From Treponema sp. UBA3649 (GTDB lineage Bacteria > Spirochaetota > Spirochaetia > Treponematales > Treponemataceae): 54,459 bases of DNA. The DNA is taken from NCBI GenBank assembly GCA_002373325.1, contig DFKI01000160.1:35525-89983 (forward strand). The letters run 5' to 3'. Shown one piece after another: positions 15,939 through 24,131 of this stretch (position 1 is the first letter of the stretch; each line of letters begins with the position of its first letter). The notes below the pieces were generated by a model. The model saw only the letters and a program-made list of their open reading frames with translations, was not told the origin of the DNA and searched no databases. Position numbers and translations under genes: made by a program.

Positions 15939-17344
15939 TTTGCACCTCCCTTTGCATCAGATTTTGCCGCGGCCTTGGCTTTTTCCTCAGCCATCTTTTG
16001 ACGCACGAGTCCTTTTCCGAGCCTGATTCTCTGGATGAGATTTACTTTGGCAGGACACACGAAGGCACAGCATCCGCACTCAATGCAATCCATGAGGCCG
16101 AGCTTTTTCGCTTTTTCAAGATTGTCCGCCTTTAGCTCACGAACAATCAGGGCAGGGGAAAGACGCATGGCACATTTTGCGACGCAGGATCCGCAGGAAA
16201 TGCACTGGGACTCCTCGTCAAGGAAAGTCTCTTTTTCGGTAAGGAAAGTCACGCCGCTAGTTCCCTTTGCGACAGGAAAATCTGCGGAGACCATAGCGAA
16301 TCCCATCATGGGACCGCCTGAGATTATCTTCACTGCCTCATCCGCGCTTCCCTCCGCCTTAAGGGAGAAAACATCCGGCATGAGGTCACTTACGACAGTT
16401 CCCACGGGCACACGCACGTTCACGGGCTTTTCAACCGCACCGCCGGAAATTGTAAGCGAGCGGTCAATCAGAGGAAGACCCTTTCTGAAAGCGTCACTGA
16501 TTGCACAGGCGGTTCCCACGTTTGAAATGACGCATCCGGCATCGGCTGGAAGTTTCGCGCTCGGAATCTCTCGTCCTGTAGCTGCGGAGACTATGAACTT
16601 TTCCGCACCCTGGGGATATTTTGTCTTTACCAGACAGACGGACATCGCTTTTTCAAATCCACCCTGAGTGATTGCCTTTTCCAAATCCGGAAGAAGATAT
16701 GCCTTGTTGTCCTCAAGGACGATGATTCCAGTTGCCTTGCCGGAGCCGCCTTTTCCACCGTTGATTATATGAAGGATAACCGCAAGACCGTCAATCAGCT
16801 TCTCGGGAGTCTCAAGCATGGTCCTCTCGTCGCAAGTCAGGTAGGGCTCGCACTCAGCCGCATTTATAAGCACGTAGTCGATGATTTTATCCGCCGGGGG
16901 ATTGAGCTTCACGTGGGAAGGGAAAGACGCTCCTCCCATACCGACGATTCCGGCTTCCTTTATGCGTTTCAGAGCCTCGTCTTTTGTGCACGCGAAGGGA
17001 TCAAGGACAGGAAGCAAGGTCTCACGTCCCGCATCATCAGCCTCAATAATGATACACGGAGCCATTCCATTTGCCGTCACAAGGCAGGACTGAATCTTCT
17101 TTACCTTGCCGGAAACCGATGAGTGGACCGGGCAGTTCATAAATCCCTCGCCGGAAGCTATAAGCTGTCCTCTTGCAACCTCATCACCCACTTTTACGAG
17201 CGGCTGATTGGGAGCACCACCCATCGTCACAGGAATTGTCACGGTCTTTGATTTTGGAAATGCCGGAGTAATGGGACACTGATTGCTCAGCTCCTTGAAC
17301 TCCTTGGGATGGATTCCACCCCTGAATGTTTTTATTTTAGCCAT
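15935..17344 (-). CDS. rnfC: Rnf complex NADH-binding subunit RnfC
   Basis: 469 residues, first gene of the operon. The N-terminal TFRGGIHPKEFKELS, a biotinyl/lipoyl-like segment with HSSVSGKVKKI, the NADH/FMN-binding GIVGMGGASFPSHVKL and the YLTCDERTMLE loop are standard RnfC features. Two 4Fe-4S motifs follow near the C-terminus: CISCGSCVAKCAM and CIECGCCAFVCPAKV. In the first, Met follows the last Cys where Pro is usual. The last 35 residues are Lys/Ala-rich. It oxidises or reduces NAD(H) at the cytoplasmic face. The start ATG 17344 has no Shine-Dalgarno sequence but sits 6 nt after a -10 box. Confidence 0.95.
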   Translation of the reverse strand: MAKIKTFRGGIHPKEFKELSNQCPITPAFPKSKTVTIPVTMGGAPNQPLVKVGDEVARGQLIASGEGFMNCPVHSSVSGKVKKIQSCLVTANGMAPCIIIEADDAGRETLLPVLDPFACTKDEALKRIKEAGIVGMGGASFPSHVKLNPPADKIIDYVLINAAECEPYLTCDERTMLETPEKLIDGLAVILHIINGGKGGSGKATGIIVLEDNKAYLLPDLEKAITQGGFEKAMSVCLVKTKYPQGAEKFIVSAATGREIPSAKLPADAGCVISNVGTACAISDAFRKGLPLIDRSLTISGGAVEKPVNVRVPVGTVVSDLMPDVFSLKAEGSADEAVKIISGGPMMGFAMVSADFPVAKGTSGVTFLTEKETFLDEESQCISCGSCVAKCAMRLSPALIVRELKADNLEKAKKLGLMDCIECGCCAFVCPAKVNLIQRIRLGKGLVRQKMAEEKAKAAAKSDAKGGAK

Positions 17345-17350
17345 GCATCC

Positions 17351-17379
17351 ATTTTACACCACAAGCCGGATTTCCTCAA
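17351..17379 (-). promoter_or_regulatory. Predicted rnf operon promoter, leaderless geometry
   Basis: On the minus strand TTGAGG (17379-17374), 17-bp spacer, TAAAAT (17356-17351), then 6 nt to ATG 17344. The geometry equals that of the two DUF4143 genes at 39152 and 49508. Confidence 0.5.
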
Positions 17380-17396
17380 TAAACAAAGCGTGGCAT

Positions 17397-17426
17397 GGAA
17401 AAAAGATTAGCATAAGCTAACTAATC
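17397..17426 (-). terminator. Intrinsic terminator after the surface lipoprotein gene
   Basis: On the minus strand GATTAG-(loop)-CTAATC, with a nested TTAGC/GCTAA pairing, is followed by TTTTTT. It lies about 25 nt after the stop of the large lipoprotein gene and before the rnf promoter. Confidence 0.5.
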
Positions 17427-17449
17427 CCGTTGCCTGATGACAAAAGAAG

Positions 17450-20400
17450 CTACATCCCCTGCATGGTGTAAGTCTTGGAGATTGCCATATTTCCGTCCGC
17501 GAAGTGCACCACCGCCACATAGTAGAGGAAGCCCTTTTCGTTGGAGTTGAACATGTCATCTGCCGCAACTGTTTCATTGAACTGCGTGTAATGCTCCGTG
17601 TCAAACGGGTTGTAATAATGTGTCATAATCAGCTTGCCGCGTCTTTCCCATTCGTCGGGATCCCTTCCCAAATCACGGTTTGCCGAAATTATGTTCACGA
17701 GGAAAGGCTTGTTGGAGCGTGGAGTTGCGGTGGACTCAAAGAAGGCGGATTTTATCTCATTCTCGTAATACCCTGGATCGTCCTCCTGTGTCGGGGGAAT
17801 AAAGACATAGACCGTGTTCGAGACGGTTTCCTCCGTGCAGACATCATACTCGGACTCGTTGTTAATCCAAGCACTCCAGTTAACTCTGCTGTCATAATCC
17901 ATATCATAATGATAGGGACGACCATACTTCCAGTTTACTCCTGACGTACCGTCATAAAGATTTTCGTTGAAGCCCTGCACGGTAAGCCGGTACCAGCACC
18001 AGTCCCTGAATTTCATGTCATTCGCATCAAGGTCAACGAGACCGCCAGCATCGTTCTTCTTTTTGAATTCATTGATTCCACCCGGGGCATCTGGGGTCTC
18101 ATAGCGAAGGACTCTCTTGGCTCCCTCAATCACCTCGCAGTTCTGCAACTGGTTAAAAAAGCCGTACTTGCCGTTCACATCCCATTTTCCCTTATTTGTA
18201 TCCAAGCCCAAAATGCTTATCATGTTCCGCCCGAAGATTTCCCCGGCCTCAGTTGTAAGGGTTGCGACAAGGTGATTGTTGTCAGGGTTGTGCTCAACTT
18301 TGAGCTTGTTCTTGAAGGTTCCCACATCAGCCTTGCCCAATGTCACGTAATTGAAGTTTCCGTAAGTGTCGCTGACCTTTGCGAAAAGCATGTACCTTCC
18401 GTCCGGGATGCCGTTAAGGGGAATGCTCATGTCAAGCCAGTAATCCGCTTTGTCCGAGTACCCGTCGTAATAGCAGTTCGATGTGTAGCCGGAGAATCCG
18501 CCCGGAGACTTCTCTATCTCCTCAGGGGTCGCCACGGAGAGATTGTCTCCCCAGACGCTGTTGTAGGGCATATAATAGTATTGGAAACTGGGTGAAAGAT
18601 GACCCTCGTCTTCCATGACAAGATTTCTGAAGTTGAACGAGTGTCCGTCAAAGGAAAGCTTTGAGTCATGACGGTACACGTCTTTACTGACTGTCGGCGG
18701 GATGTTGTCGTCGTCGCTTTCTGAAAAATAGATGGGTTCTTCATCGGATTCAGCAGAAGAGTTTCCCTTTATGGCAAGAATTTTTATCTTCGCCTCGACA
18801 TCAGGATAGCCGTATGCATCGCTTGCCCTTTTCACGCTCACAAAATATGCTTCCTCCTCATGATAGTTTGTCCAACCGTAATCTTCCGGTTCATTCGGCT
18901 TTCTCCACTCTGTTTCAAACGGAGCCCTTAGACGGTTCTCCACCTGGAAAGTAAACTTCGAGGCCGACTCCGAACTTGAGATGTTGCAGACACTCCAGCC
19001 GCTCCATTTCCAGATATGATCTTGGTTTGTTGTCTGGTGATTATACGAGTCCTCCCTGTAATAATAATTGTAGCAGGGAATGTAAGTTACGCCAGCCTCA
19101 GGATTTGTTACGGTGACAGTCACGTTCACCATGGAGCTGTTCACACCTGCGGATTCTTTTACGACGGAAAAATCCGGCTTTGTGACGCTGCCTGACACGG
19201 CTTCGGATGTATCGACCGCAATCCGGTAAAGGGGACCGAACACCTGGCCTGTCCACGCGTCGTTCACATCAGCATGCATGTTGTAATTCGGCTGTATATA
19301 AAAAACATATTTGGAGCCGGAATCAACCTCAAGGATATTGTTATCGCTTATGTCGGAGCTCCTGTCGTCCTTGAAAGGCTTTACGGTGTTCCGTCTTAGC
19401 TCCATTTCACGCTCGTTCACTCCGTCCTCAAGTCTTCCATAGAAAATCCTGTACAGGACATAAGCGTTTGTGCCCGGAAAAACTGCAAGCTGCTGGGATG
19501 CGGCTCTTCCCATGTTGGAAAGATCAAGATAGTTGAGCTTGATTTTCTTTTTTCCGTCTGTGTCGCCCGGCAAAACCTCATAATTGTAGAAATCAATCTG
19601 CTTTGGAACCAGTGTGTTTATGGTGTTGTAGTTTCCGACGGAATCGTACATAAAGACGCGGAGATAGATGTCCTTCTGAAGGTTTGCGTCCCGGAAGGTT
19701 TTGTAGGAATCCGGGAGATAGAAATTTTTTCCTTCGAAGCCAAGGACATTAGTGTAGTCGGTTTCGTCGTCATACCCGATGATTTGAACAGGCTCGCTCA
19801 TGCAGTTCTCAGAGGTTCCCCATGAGACGAAATAGGAAAGGTCCCCGGATTTTTGTTTAAAACGGTTTGTGGCGTTGAAATTCGAGATGTAGTACACGTC
19901 ATCCACCATGTAGAGCATTTTAAATCTCTGCATGTAGCGTTCAATGGAGGAAACTGTCGGTATCTGAGAGTCAAAGTCCGTGATGGACACTGGAACCTGC
20001 TCTCCGTCTTGCCAATACCAGTCCCCCGGCTCCAAGTCGTTTCTGAACTGCGGAGTCTCGAACCAAATCATGCCGCTCGTACTGTTGGCCAAAGTGGTGT
20101 CCCGGAGCAGGTAGTAGACCTTGGAGTCCTCGCTGTCAATGTTGGAAGCGTCGGAAACTGTCACGGTCACTTTGTAGAGTCCGTCCTTTGCCGTGCTTTC
20201 CGAAATGTCAAGGCACACAGTGTCGTAGGAAATTCCGTTCTCCTTGATGAAGGTGAGTTTTTCACGCTTGTCGGTCGCTGCCTCGCTCACGGCTTCCCCT
20301 GAAACGTCAAACACGCGGGAATACTTGAAATGGGCATAGACATCACCGCCATTGTCGTTTCCTTCTATATAAAAGTCCGCCTTTGACCGGATGTGGTTCG

Positions 20401-21033
20401 TCTGGATGATTGAGACCTCGGTTTCCGCCGTAAAATCCTCGTCCGAAAGAAGAATTGTCTCGGATGAAGCCTCCCGCCCGATGTACGAAGGTGGAAGCTC
20501 ACCCCTTGCCGCAACGAGAAGAGGTGCCGTGTTGTCCACATTGTCGCTGATTCTGTAATTGTGCCGCACCTCGTCCTTTATGGGAAGCCTGTCCCTTGTC
20601 CTGCAGGATTTTGAGAGGGTAACGTAGATGTCCATGGCCTTTTTTCCCTGCAAGTCAATCAGGTTCTTTTCGTTCGCCGGGATTGTCACGAGCTTGTCGT
20701 CATTGGACCAGACTGGGGTCGTGAAGTTTGGAAGAAGGTCCTTTCCCTGTGCGTCGGTAATCGAAAGAGCCTCGCTAAGTGTCTCAGGATTCATGGGTTG
20801 CGTGAAGCTGATTACGATTGCACGGTTTTTTGCAACTCCCTGGCCGGAAAAAACAGGTTCCTCAATCTTTGCGACGGGGCTTTCGTGGTTCGCGATGTAA
20901 ATCTGCTCCTCAATCTCCCGCTTGATTCCAGCTCCGTTTAAGAAATTTTCGCAGGCACTAAACAGGGGGGGGGGGCTATACATAATAATAGTATTCCGGC
21001 AGTATTCAGTTGATTAAAAGGACTTCTTCGCAT
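17450..21033 (-). CDS. Large surface lipoprotein with Big_5-like domain; phase-variable start (frame OFF as written)
   Basis: The open body runs from 20983 to 17450 (1,177 residues), but its ATG at 20983 has no Shine-Dalgarno sequence. A better start is ATG 21033: AGGAGG lies exactly 6 nt upstream and a good promoter lies further up. That frame encodes MRRSPFNQLNTAGILLLCIA, then enters a run of 11 C, after which it reads off frame and stops within a few codons. With 9 or 12 C it would join the body in frame just before LFSAC, giving a basic start, hydrophobic core and lipobox. The body begins with a Big_5-type Ig-like domain (SGQGVAKNRAIVISFTQPMN onward, about residues 45-155) and continues as a long acidic, Tyr- and Asn-rich extracellular region that I do not recognise. 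It is probably a cell-surface protein under on/off control. A homopolymer sequencing error is the main alternative. Confidence 0.75.
20965..20975. repeat. Homopolymer G(11)/C(11) tract in the signal-peptide region
   Basis: Eleven consecutive G on the plus strand. It lies between a well-formed translation start (21033) and the lipobox of the large lipoprotein. Slippage by +1 or -2 would restore the frame. Confidence 0.9.
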
Positions 21034-21093
21034 AGATTGCCTCCTGTAGTTAAACAATGGGAAAAGCAGGGTGCAAAACAAGAATTTATCAAT

Positions 21094-21122
21094 ATTATAA
21101 TCCAGAATCCGCCACTTATCAA
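21094..21122 (-). promoter_or_regulatory. Promoter of the large surface lipoprotein
   Basis: On the minus strand TTGATA (21122-21117), 17-bp spacer and TATAAT (21099-21094). It points at the Shine-Dalgarno sequence at 21045-21040 and ATG 21033, which supports that start over the one at 20983. Confidence 0.65.
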
Positions 21123-21140
21123 CTAAATTATTTTTTTTCC

Positions 21141-21347
21141 CTAATCTTCATCCCAGGAGTCGTTTTCGCACTGCCATTTATTTCTGCCCCGGAAAGCATC
21201 TTTACTTGTCCACCCGGCTGATTTTTCCTGCAGCATCTCCGCATCCTCCCGTCCCTGAAAAGTGCGCCATGTGTCGTATCGTGAATCAGGGATATTTTCC
21301 CCGCGTTCTTTGTTTTTTTCGTTCAAATCTTCAATTCCGTTCGCCAT
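21141..21347 (-). CDS. Small hypothetical protein (68 aa)
   Basis: A 68-residue, highly charged ORF starting MANGIEDLNEKNKERG, with AAGGGC 7 nt upstream of the ATG. It has no recognisable domain, signal peptide or membrane segment. The middle, DSRYDTWRTFQGREDAEML, does not match a family I know. It sits between the promoter of the large lipoprotein and a 41-residue ORF. It may be a remnant of a longer toxin-like gene read out of frame. Whether it is expressed is uncertain. Confidence 0.4.
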   Translation of the reverse strand: MANGIEDLNEKNKERGENIPDSRYDTWRTFQGREDAEMLQEKSAGWTSKDAFRGRNKWQCENDSWDED

Positions 21348-21392
21348 GATTGTGCCCTTGTATTTTTACGACTTGATCATAATCAAAAAAAA

Positions 21393-21518
21393 TCACTTTG
21401 CAAGTTCCTTGTACGCTTCAATATTTTGCTTAATTAAAGAGTCTGAAACAGAAAAAAGCTTTTCATCAGAAATCGTAGAAAATTGTTTTTCTTGAATTAT
21501 TCCAGTGGTTGCGTACAT
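21393..21518 (-). CDS. Small ORF (41 aa), possible antitoxin-like remnant
   Basis: ATG 21518 has an excellent AGGAGG upstream. It encodes MYATTGIIQEKQFSTISDEK and then about 21 more residues (ending YKELAK). Its stop TGA overlaps a GTG that opens a short reading frame starting VIFFDYDQVVKIQG, which ends after 21 codons. Overlapping small genes with a toxin-like N-terminus (Doc-type proteins often start similarly) suggest a decayed toxin-antitoxin pair; this is a weak inference. Confidence 0.45.
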   Translation of the reverse strand: MYATTGIIQEKQFSTISDEKLFSVSDSLIKQNIEAYKELAK

Positions 21519-21573
21519 TTTCCTTACCTCCTGAAAAAAGCATAACTCAAAACAGCAAATTTGTCACTACGCT

Positions 21574-22032
21574 TTACAAAAAGGCCGTAACCTTATCCAG
21601 AATCAATTCATCTGCAGGTAACCATTTTACGGAATGCAAGTTTTCTCTTGTAAGCCAGACCGCGTTTTCATGCTCAAGCAGCTCCAGTCTTCCGCTAACC
21701 ACTTGGCATGCAAAGCACTTCATTGAAAGATGAAATGTCGGATAATCGTATTCAATCGTGCCAATGCAGTCCCCCACTTTAATTTGTGTGGCAAGCTCCT
21801 CTCGGATTTCACGCTCAAGGGCAGCTTCTGGGCTTTCGCCAGCTTCGATTTTTCCTCCAGGGAATTCCCACCAGCCCTTCCAGTCTCCGTAACCCCGCTG
21901 GGTGGCGAAGACTTGGTTTACATATTCTGAATCAAGTTCAGAATGGCAGCTGTCAGTTTGTCCGTCATGCTGAACTTGATTCAGCATCTTTCGTCTGGTG
22001 ATTATGGAGGCTACGACGTTTATGGTTTTCAT
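21574..22032 (-). CDS. NUDIX hydrolase (MutT-like) with in-frame REPIN insertion
   Basis: 152 residues. The Nudix box (GX5EX7REXXEE) begins at FPGGKIEAGESPEAALERE. MutT-type enzymes hydrolyse oxidised nucleoside triphosphates such as 8-oxo-dGTP to the monophosphate. The protein is closely similar to the NUDIX gene at 40483 throughout, except that residues 15-39 (KMLNQVQHDG...) replace six residues of the paralogue. That segment is encoded by a palindromic REPIN. It lies in the N-terminal strand-loop region before QVFATQRGYGDWKGWWEF, so the fold may tolerate it. Located 23 nt after the LlaJI-like gene, possibly its last operon member. Confidence 0.88.
   Translation of the reverse strand: MKTINVVASIITRRKMLNQVQHDGQTDSCHSELDSEYVNQVFATQRGYGDWKGWWEFPGGKIEAGESPEAALEREIREELATQIKVGDCIGTIEYDYPTFHLSMKCFACQVVSGRLELLEHENAVWLTRENLHSVKWLPADELILDKVTAFL
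21916..21990 (-). repeat. REPIN inserted in frame in a NUDIX gene
   Basis: Two inverted arms: ATGCTGAA-TCAAG-TTCAGCAT and the oppositely oriented TTCTGAACTTGATTCAGAA, separated by about 25 nt. The loop and flanks (TCAT, ACTTGAT, ATCT) agree with the intergenic copies at 12108 and 14265. It adds 19 codons net relative to the paralogue at 40483, preserving frame. Confidence 0.82.
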
Positions 22033-22055
22033 GTTAGAATCCTCGGGATAATTCC

Positions 22056-24086
22056 CTATACATCAATAACTTTGGGAGAAGTTCTAAACAACACTTCATT
22101 CAAACCGCTTTCCTTTATTTTTAAATTAAGCTCAGAATAATTTGAAATAGAATCATACGGCTTGTCTGAAATCTCGGCATTTTCCACAGTTACTTTGTAA
22201 TATGTCTTTGCATTTGATGCTTGCTTTTCAAACTTCACAGGGAGATTTTTCAATTCGTTTTCCAAAGTCGTTGCCGCAACCTCATCAATCTTGCATCTTC
22301 CGCTTTGTGTAAGTGAAAGTTTTCCGCGTATAAAATTGTCTCTTCCTTCCGTAAACAAGATGATTTCCGTGCATGAATCAATATAAGGATGCATTGGATA
22401 ACGAGTAAACTGCTGGCTCTCTTTTTCTATTCCTGTTGCATAAAAATAAAAAATGAACCTGTTCCCCAAGGCTTTCAAGTTTTCGTGCACATGGTCAAAA
22501 TAATCCTTCCGCATAAATCCAACGAGGATGTGTTTCTTGCCGTCATTAATTTGAATTATAGAATTGTCATTCTCATTATGATACAGATAGTTTTTTGTCG
22601 GAGATTTTTGAATCAGATTAAAAATCGGCGTATTTTCAGTTTGCGTTCCAAGATAAAAATCCCATACTTTCTGAGCCTGCAATTTTATTACCTGAACAGA
22701 CGGCAGTTCATTAAAAGGAGAATGTTGGGCTGTCCAGTACGGAACCTCGCCATAATTCTGATTTTCTGCGTTTTCACTTTCTAAAGCAGGAATCAAAAAA
22801 GCGTTTGCAAGTTCTCCAATTTGGAATGAGTCAATAAAAGATTTTAACGCGGCATTATATACATACTGCTTTACAACATCTTGGATTCCGGGATTTCCAG
22901 AAAGTTCTCCATTTGTAACTGATAGCAGATAATACTTTCCGTCAAGAATATACATGGCCGTATTGCCGGAATTTTCTTTTCGTAAAGTAACAACATCAGG
23001 AATCAAGTCACCTTTATATGAAACTGGCTGGCCGTTAATAATCCATTCAGGGATTTCTATGTAATCAGAAATATAGCTTTTGCCATCTGAATGCTCATTC
23101 AATGAAATCAGTTTGCGTTCTGCAAGGTTTTTCAATGGCTCTGATTTCATGTTCTCAAACATCTCTCCGCAGGCAGTTTCCCACACAAGATTAAAGACAT
23201 TCGTTCCATAGAGACTGAAAGAAGCATCACTTTGATTAGAAGACTGTTCCGAAACATAAGTATAAAGCGTTTTTAAAAGATTCTGCTTTCGAGTTACAAA
23301 CTGATTTTTAATCTCCTTTTCAAGTCGATACCTTATGTAATCAACATCGCCAAAATCTTCTACAGTCTCGTCCGTCAACTCTGCTTCTGACAAACCGAAC
23401 AGATCCAAAATCTTGTCGTGATTCAAATCCCTGGAACATTGTGAAATTATTGCAGCATGAAGACGGCGGATAAAGTCAAAATCATTTTGCGTGTTGTCAT
23501 GGGTGTAAACATCAAGATAATAAGGCGTATTGTTTTTTATGAAAGCAAAAGTTTCATTGATTGTCTTATCCCAAAGGATTTCCCCTTCTCCGTTAAGTTC
23601 GACAACCTCTTCCTGATTTGAATACAGTCCGTTTTCAAAATAGTCATGCAAAATATGAAGAGAAATGGCAAGGCGGTTGAACTGCTTGCTTTCATCTTCT
23701 CCATTATAAAGATGAACCAACTGCTCTTTCTGATTATATTTTTCAATTACCTTGATTACAGTCTTTAGCTTTTCAAAAGGTTTTTCGTCATTGTCGATAT
23801 ATTTTGGATAGCAGAATAAAACCAAGTCATCCAAAAGAATGACGCCGACAAAAGAAAAAATATAGGAAAATTCTGACGAATCATCAGGAGCTTCGCCAAT
23901 AACAATATCCTGGTCAGAAAGGTCTGAATACTCAGGCTTGTCGTTACGGACTGTTTTGAGAAGATTGTATTTTTTAAGAGTGCCGATATTTTTCCTGGTC
24001 TTTTCCTTGTCACAAGAAAAGGCTTTATCCAGTTGAGCAAAAGAATAATGACGGCCTTCACGAAAATAAACGGATTTCAAATACAA
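22056..24086 (-). CDS. LlaJI-like restriction endonuclease subunit (R2)
   Basis: A 676-residue protein matching the LlaJI restriction endonuclease family in length, position and sequence character. The central part holds a PD-(D/E)xK-like nuclease region with GDLIPDVVTLRKEN and MYILDGKYYLL: Asp in PDV, and DxK in DGKY. It should form the cleavage partner of the McrB-like ATPase encoded upstream. The start is unclear: TTG 24086 is the first usual start in this frame, with an in-frame stop 33 nt further up and no ATG between. GGAGAG abuts this TTG, so a TTG at 24080 is also possible. The operon order M-M-R1-R2 is that of the lactococcal LlaJI system. Confidence 0.75.
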   Translation of the reverse strand: MYLKSVYFREGRHYSFAQLDKAFSCDKEKTRKNIGTLKKYNLLKTVRNDKPEYSDLSDQDIVIGEAPDDSSEFSYIFSFVGVILLDDLVLFCYPKYIDNDEKPFEKLKTVIKVIEKYNQKEQLVHLYNGEDESKQFNRLAISLHILHDYFENGLYSNQEEVVELNGEGEILWDKTINETFAFIKNNTPYYLDVYTHDNTQNDFDFIRRLHAAIISQCSRDLNHDKILDLFGLSEAELTDETVEDFGDVDYIRYRLEKEIKNQFVTRKQNLLKTLYTYVSEQSSNQSDASFSLYGTNVFNLVWETACGEMFENMKSEPLKNLAERKLISLNEHSDGKSYISDYIEIPEWIINGQPVSYKGDLIPDVVTLRKENSGNTAMYILDGKYYLLSVTNGELSGNPGIQDVVKQYVYNAALKSFIDSFQIGELANAFLIPALESENAENQNYGEVPYWTAQHSPFNELPSVQVIKLQAQKVWDFYLGTQTENTPIFNLIQKSPTKNYLYHNENDNSIIQINDGKKHILVGFMRKDYFDHVHENLKALGNRFIFYFYATGIEKESQQFTRYPMHPYIDSCTEIILFTEGRDNFIRGKLSLTQSGRCKIDEVAATTLENELKNLPVKFEKQASNAKTYYKVTVENAEISDKPYDSISNYSELNLKIKESGLNEVLFRTSPKVIDV

Positions 24087-24131
24087 CTCTCCATACCGTA
24101 AAATAGAATTGTCGTATCAGTGATGCGACAA

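Noticed and set aside
15199..16026. Plus-strand ORF of 275 codons
   Set aside because: Antisense to rnfD/rnfC; no ribosome site or family resemblance.
17450..20983. ATG 20983 as the start of the large surface protein
   Set aside because: No Shine-Dalgarno sequence, it would begin within the homopolymer region and lose the signal peptide; ATG 21033 has an ideal ribosome site and promoter.
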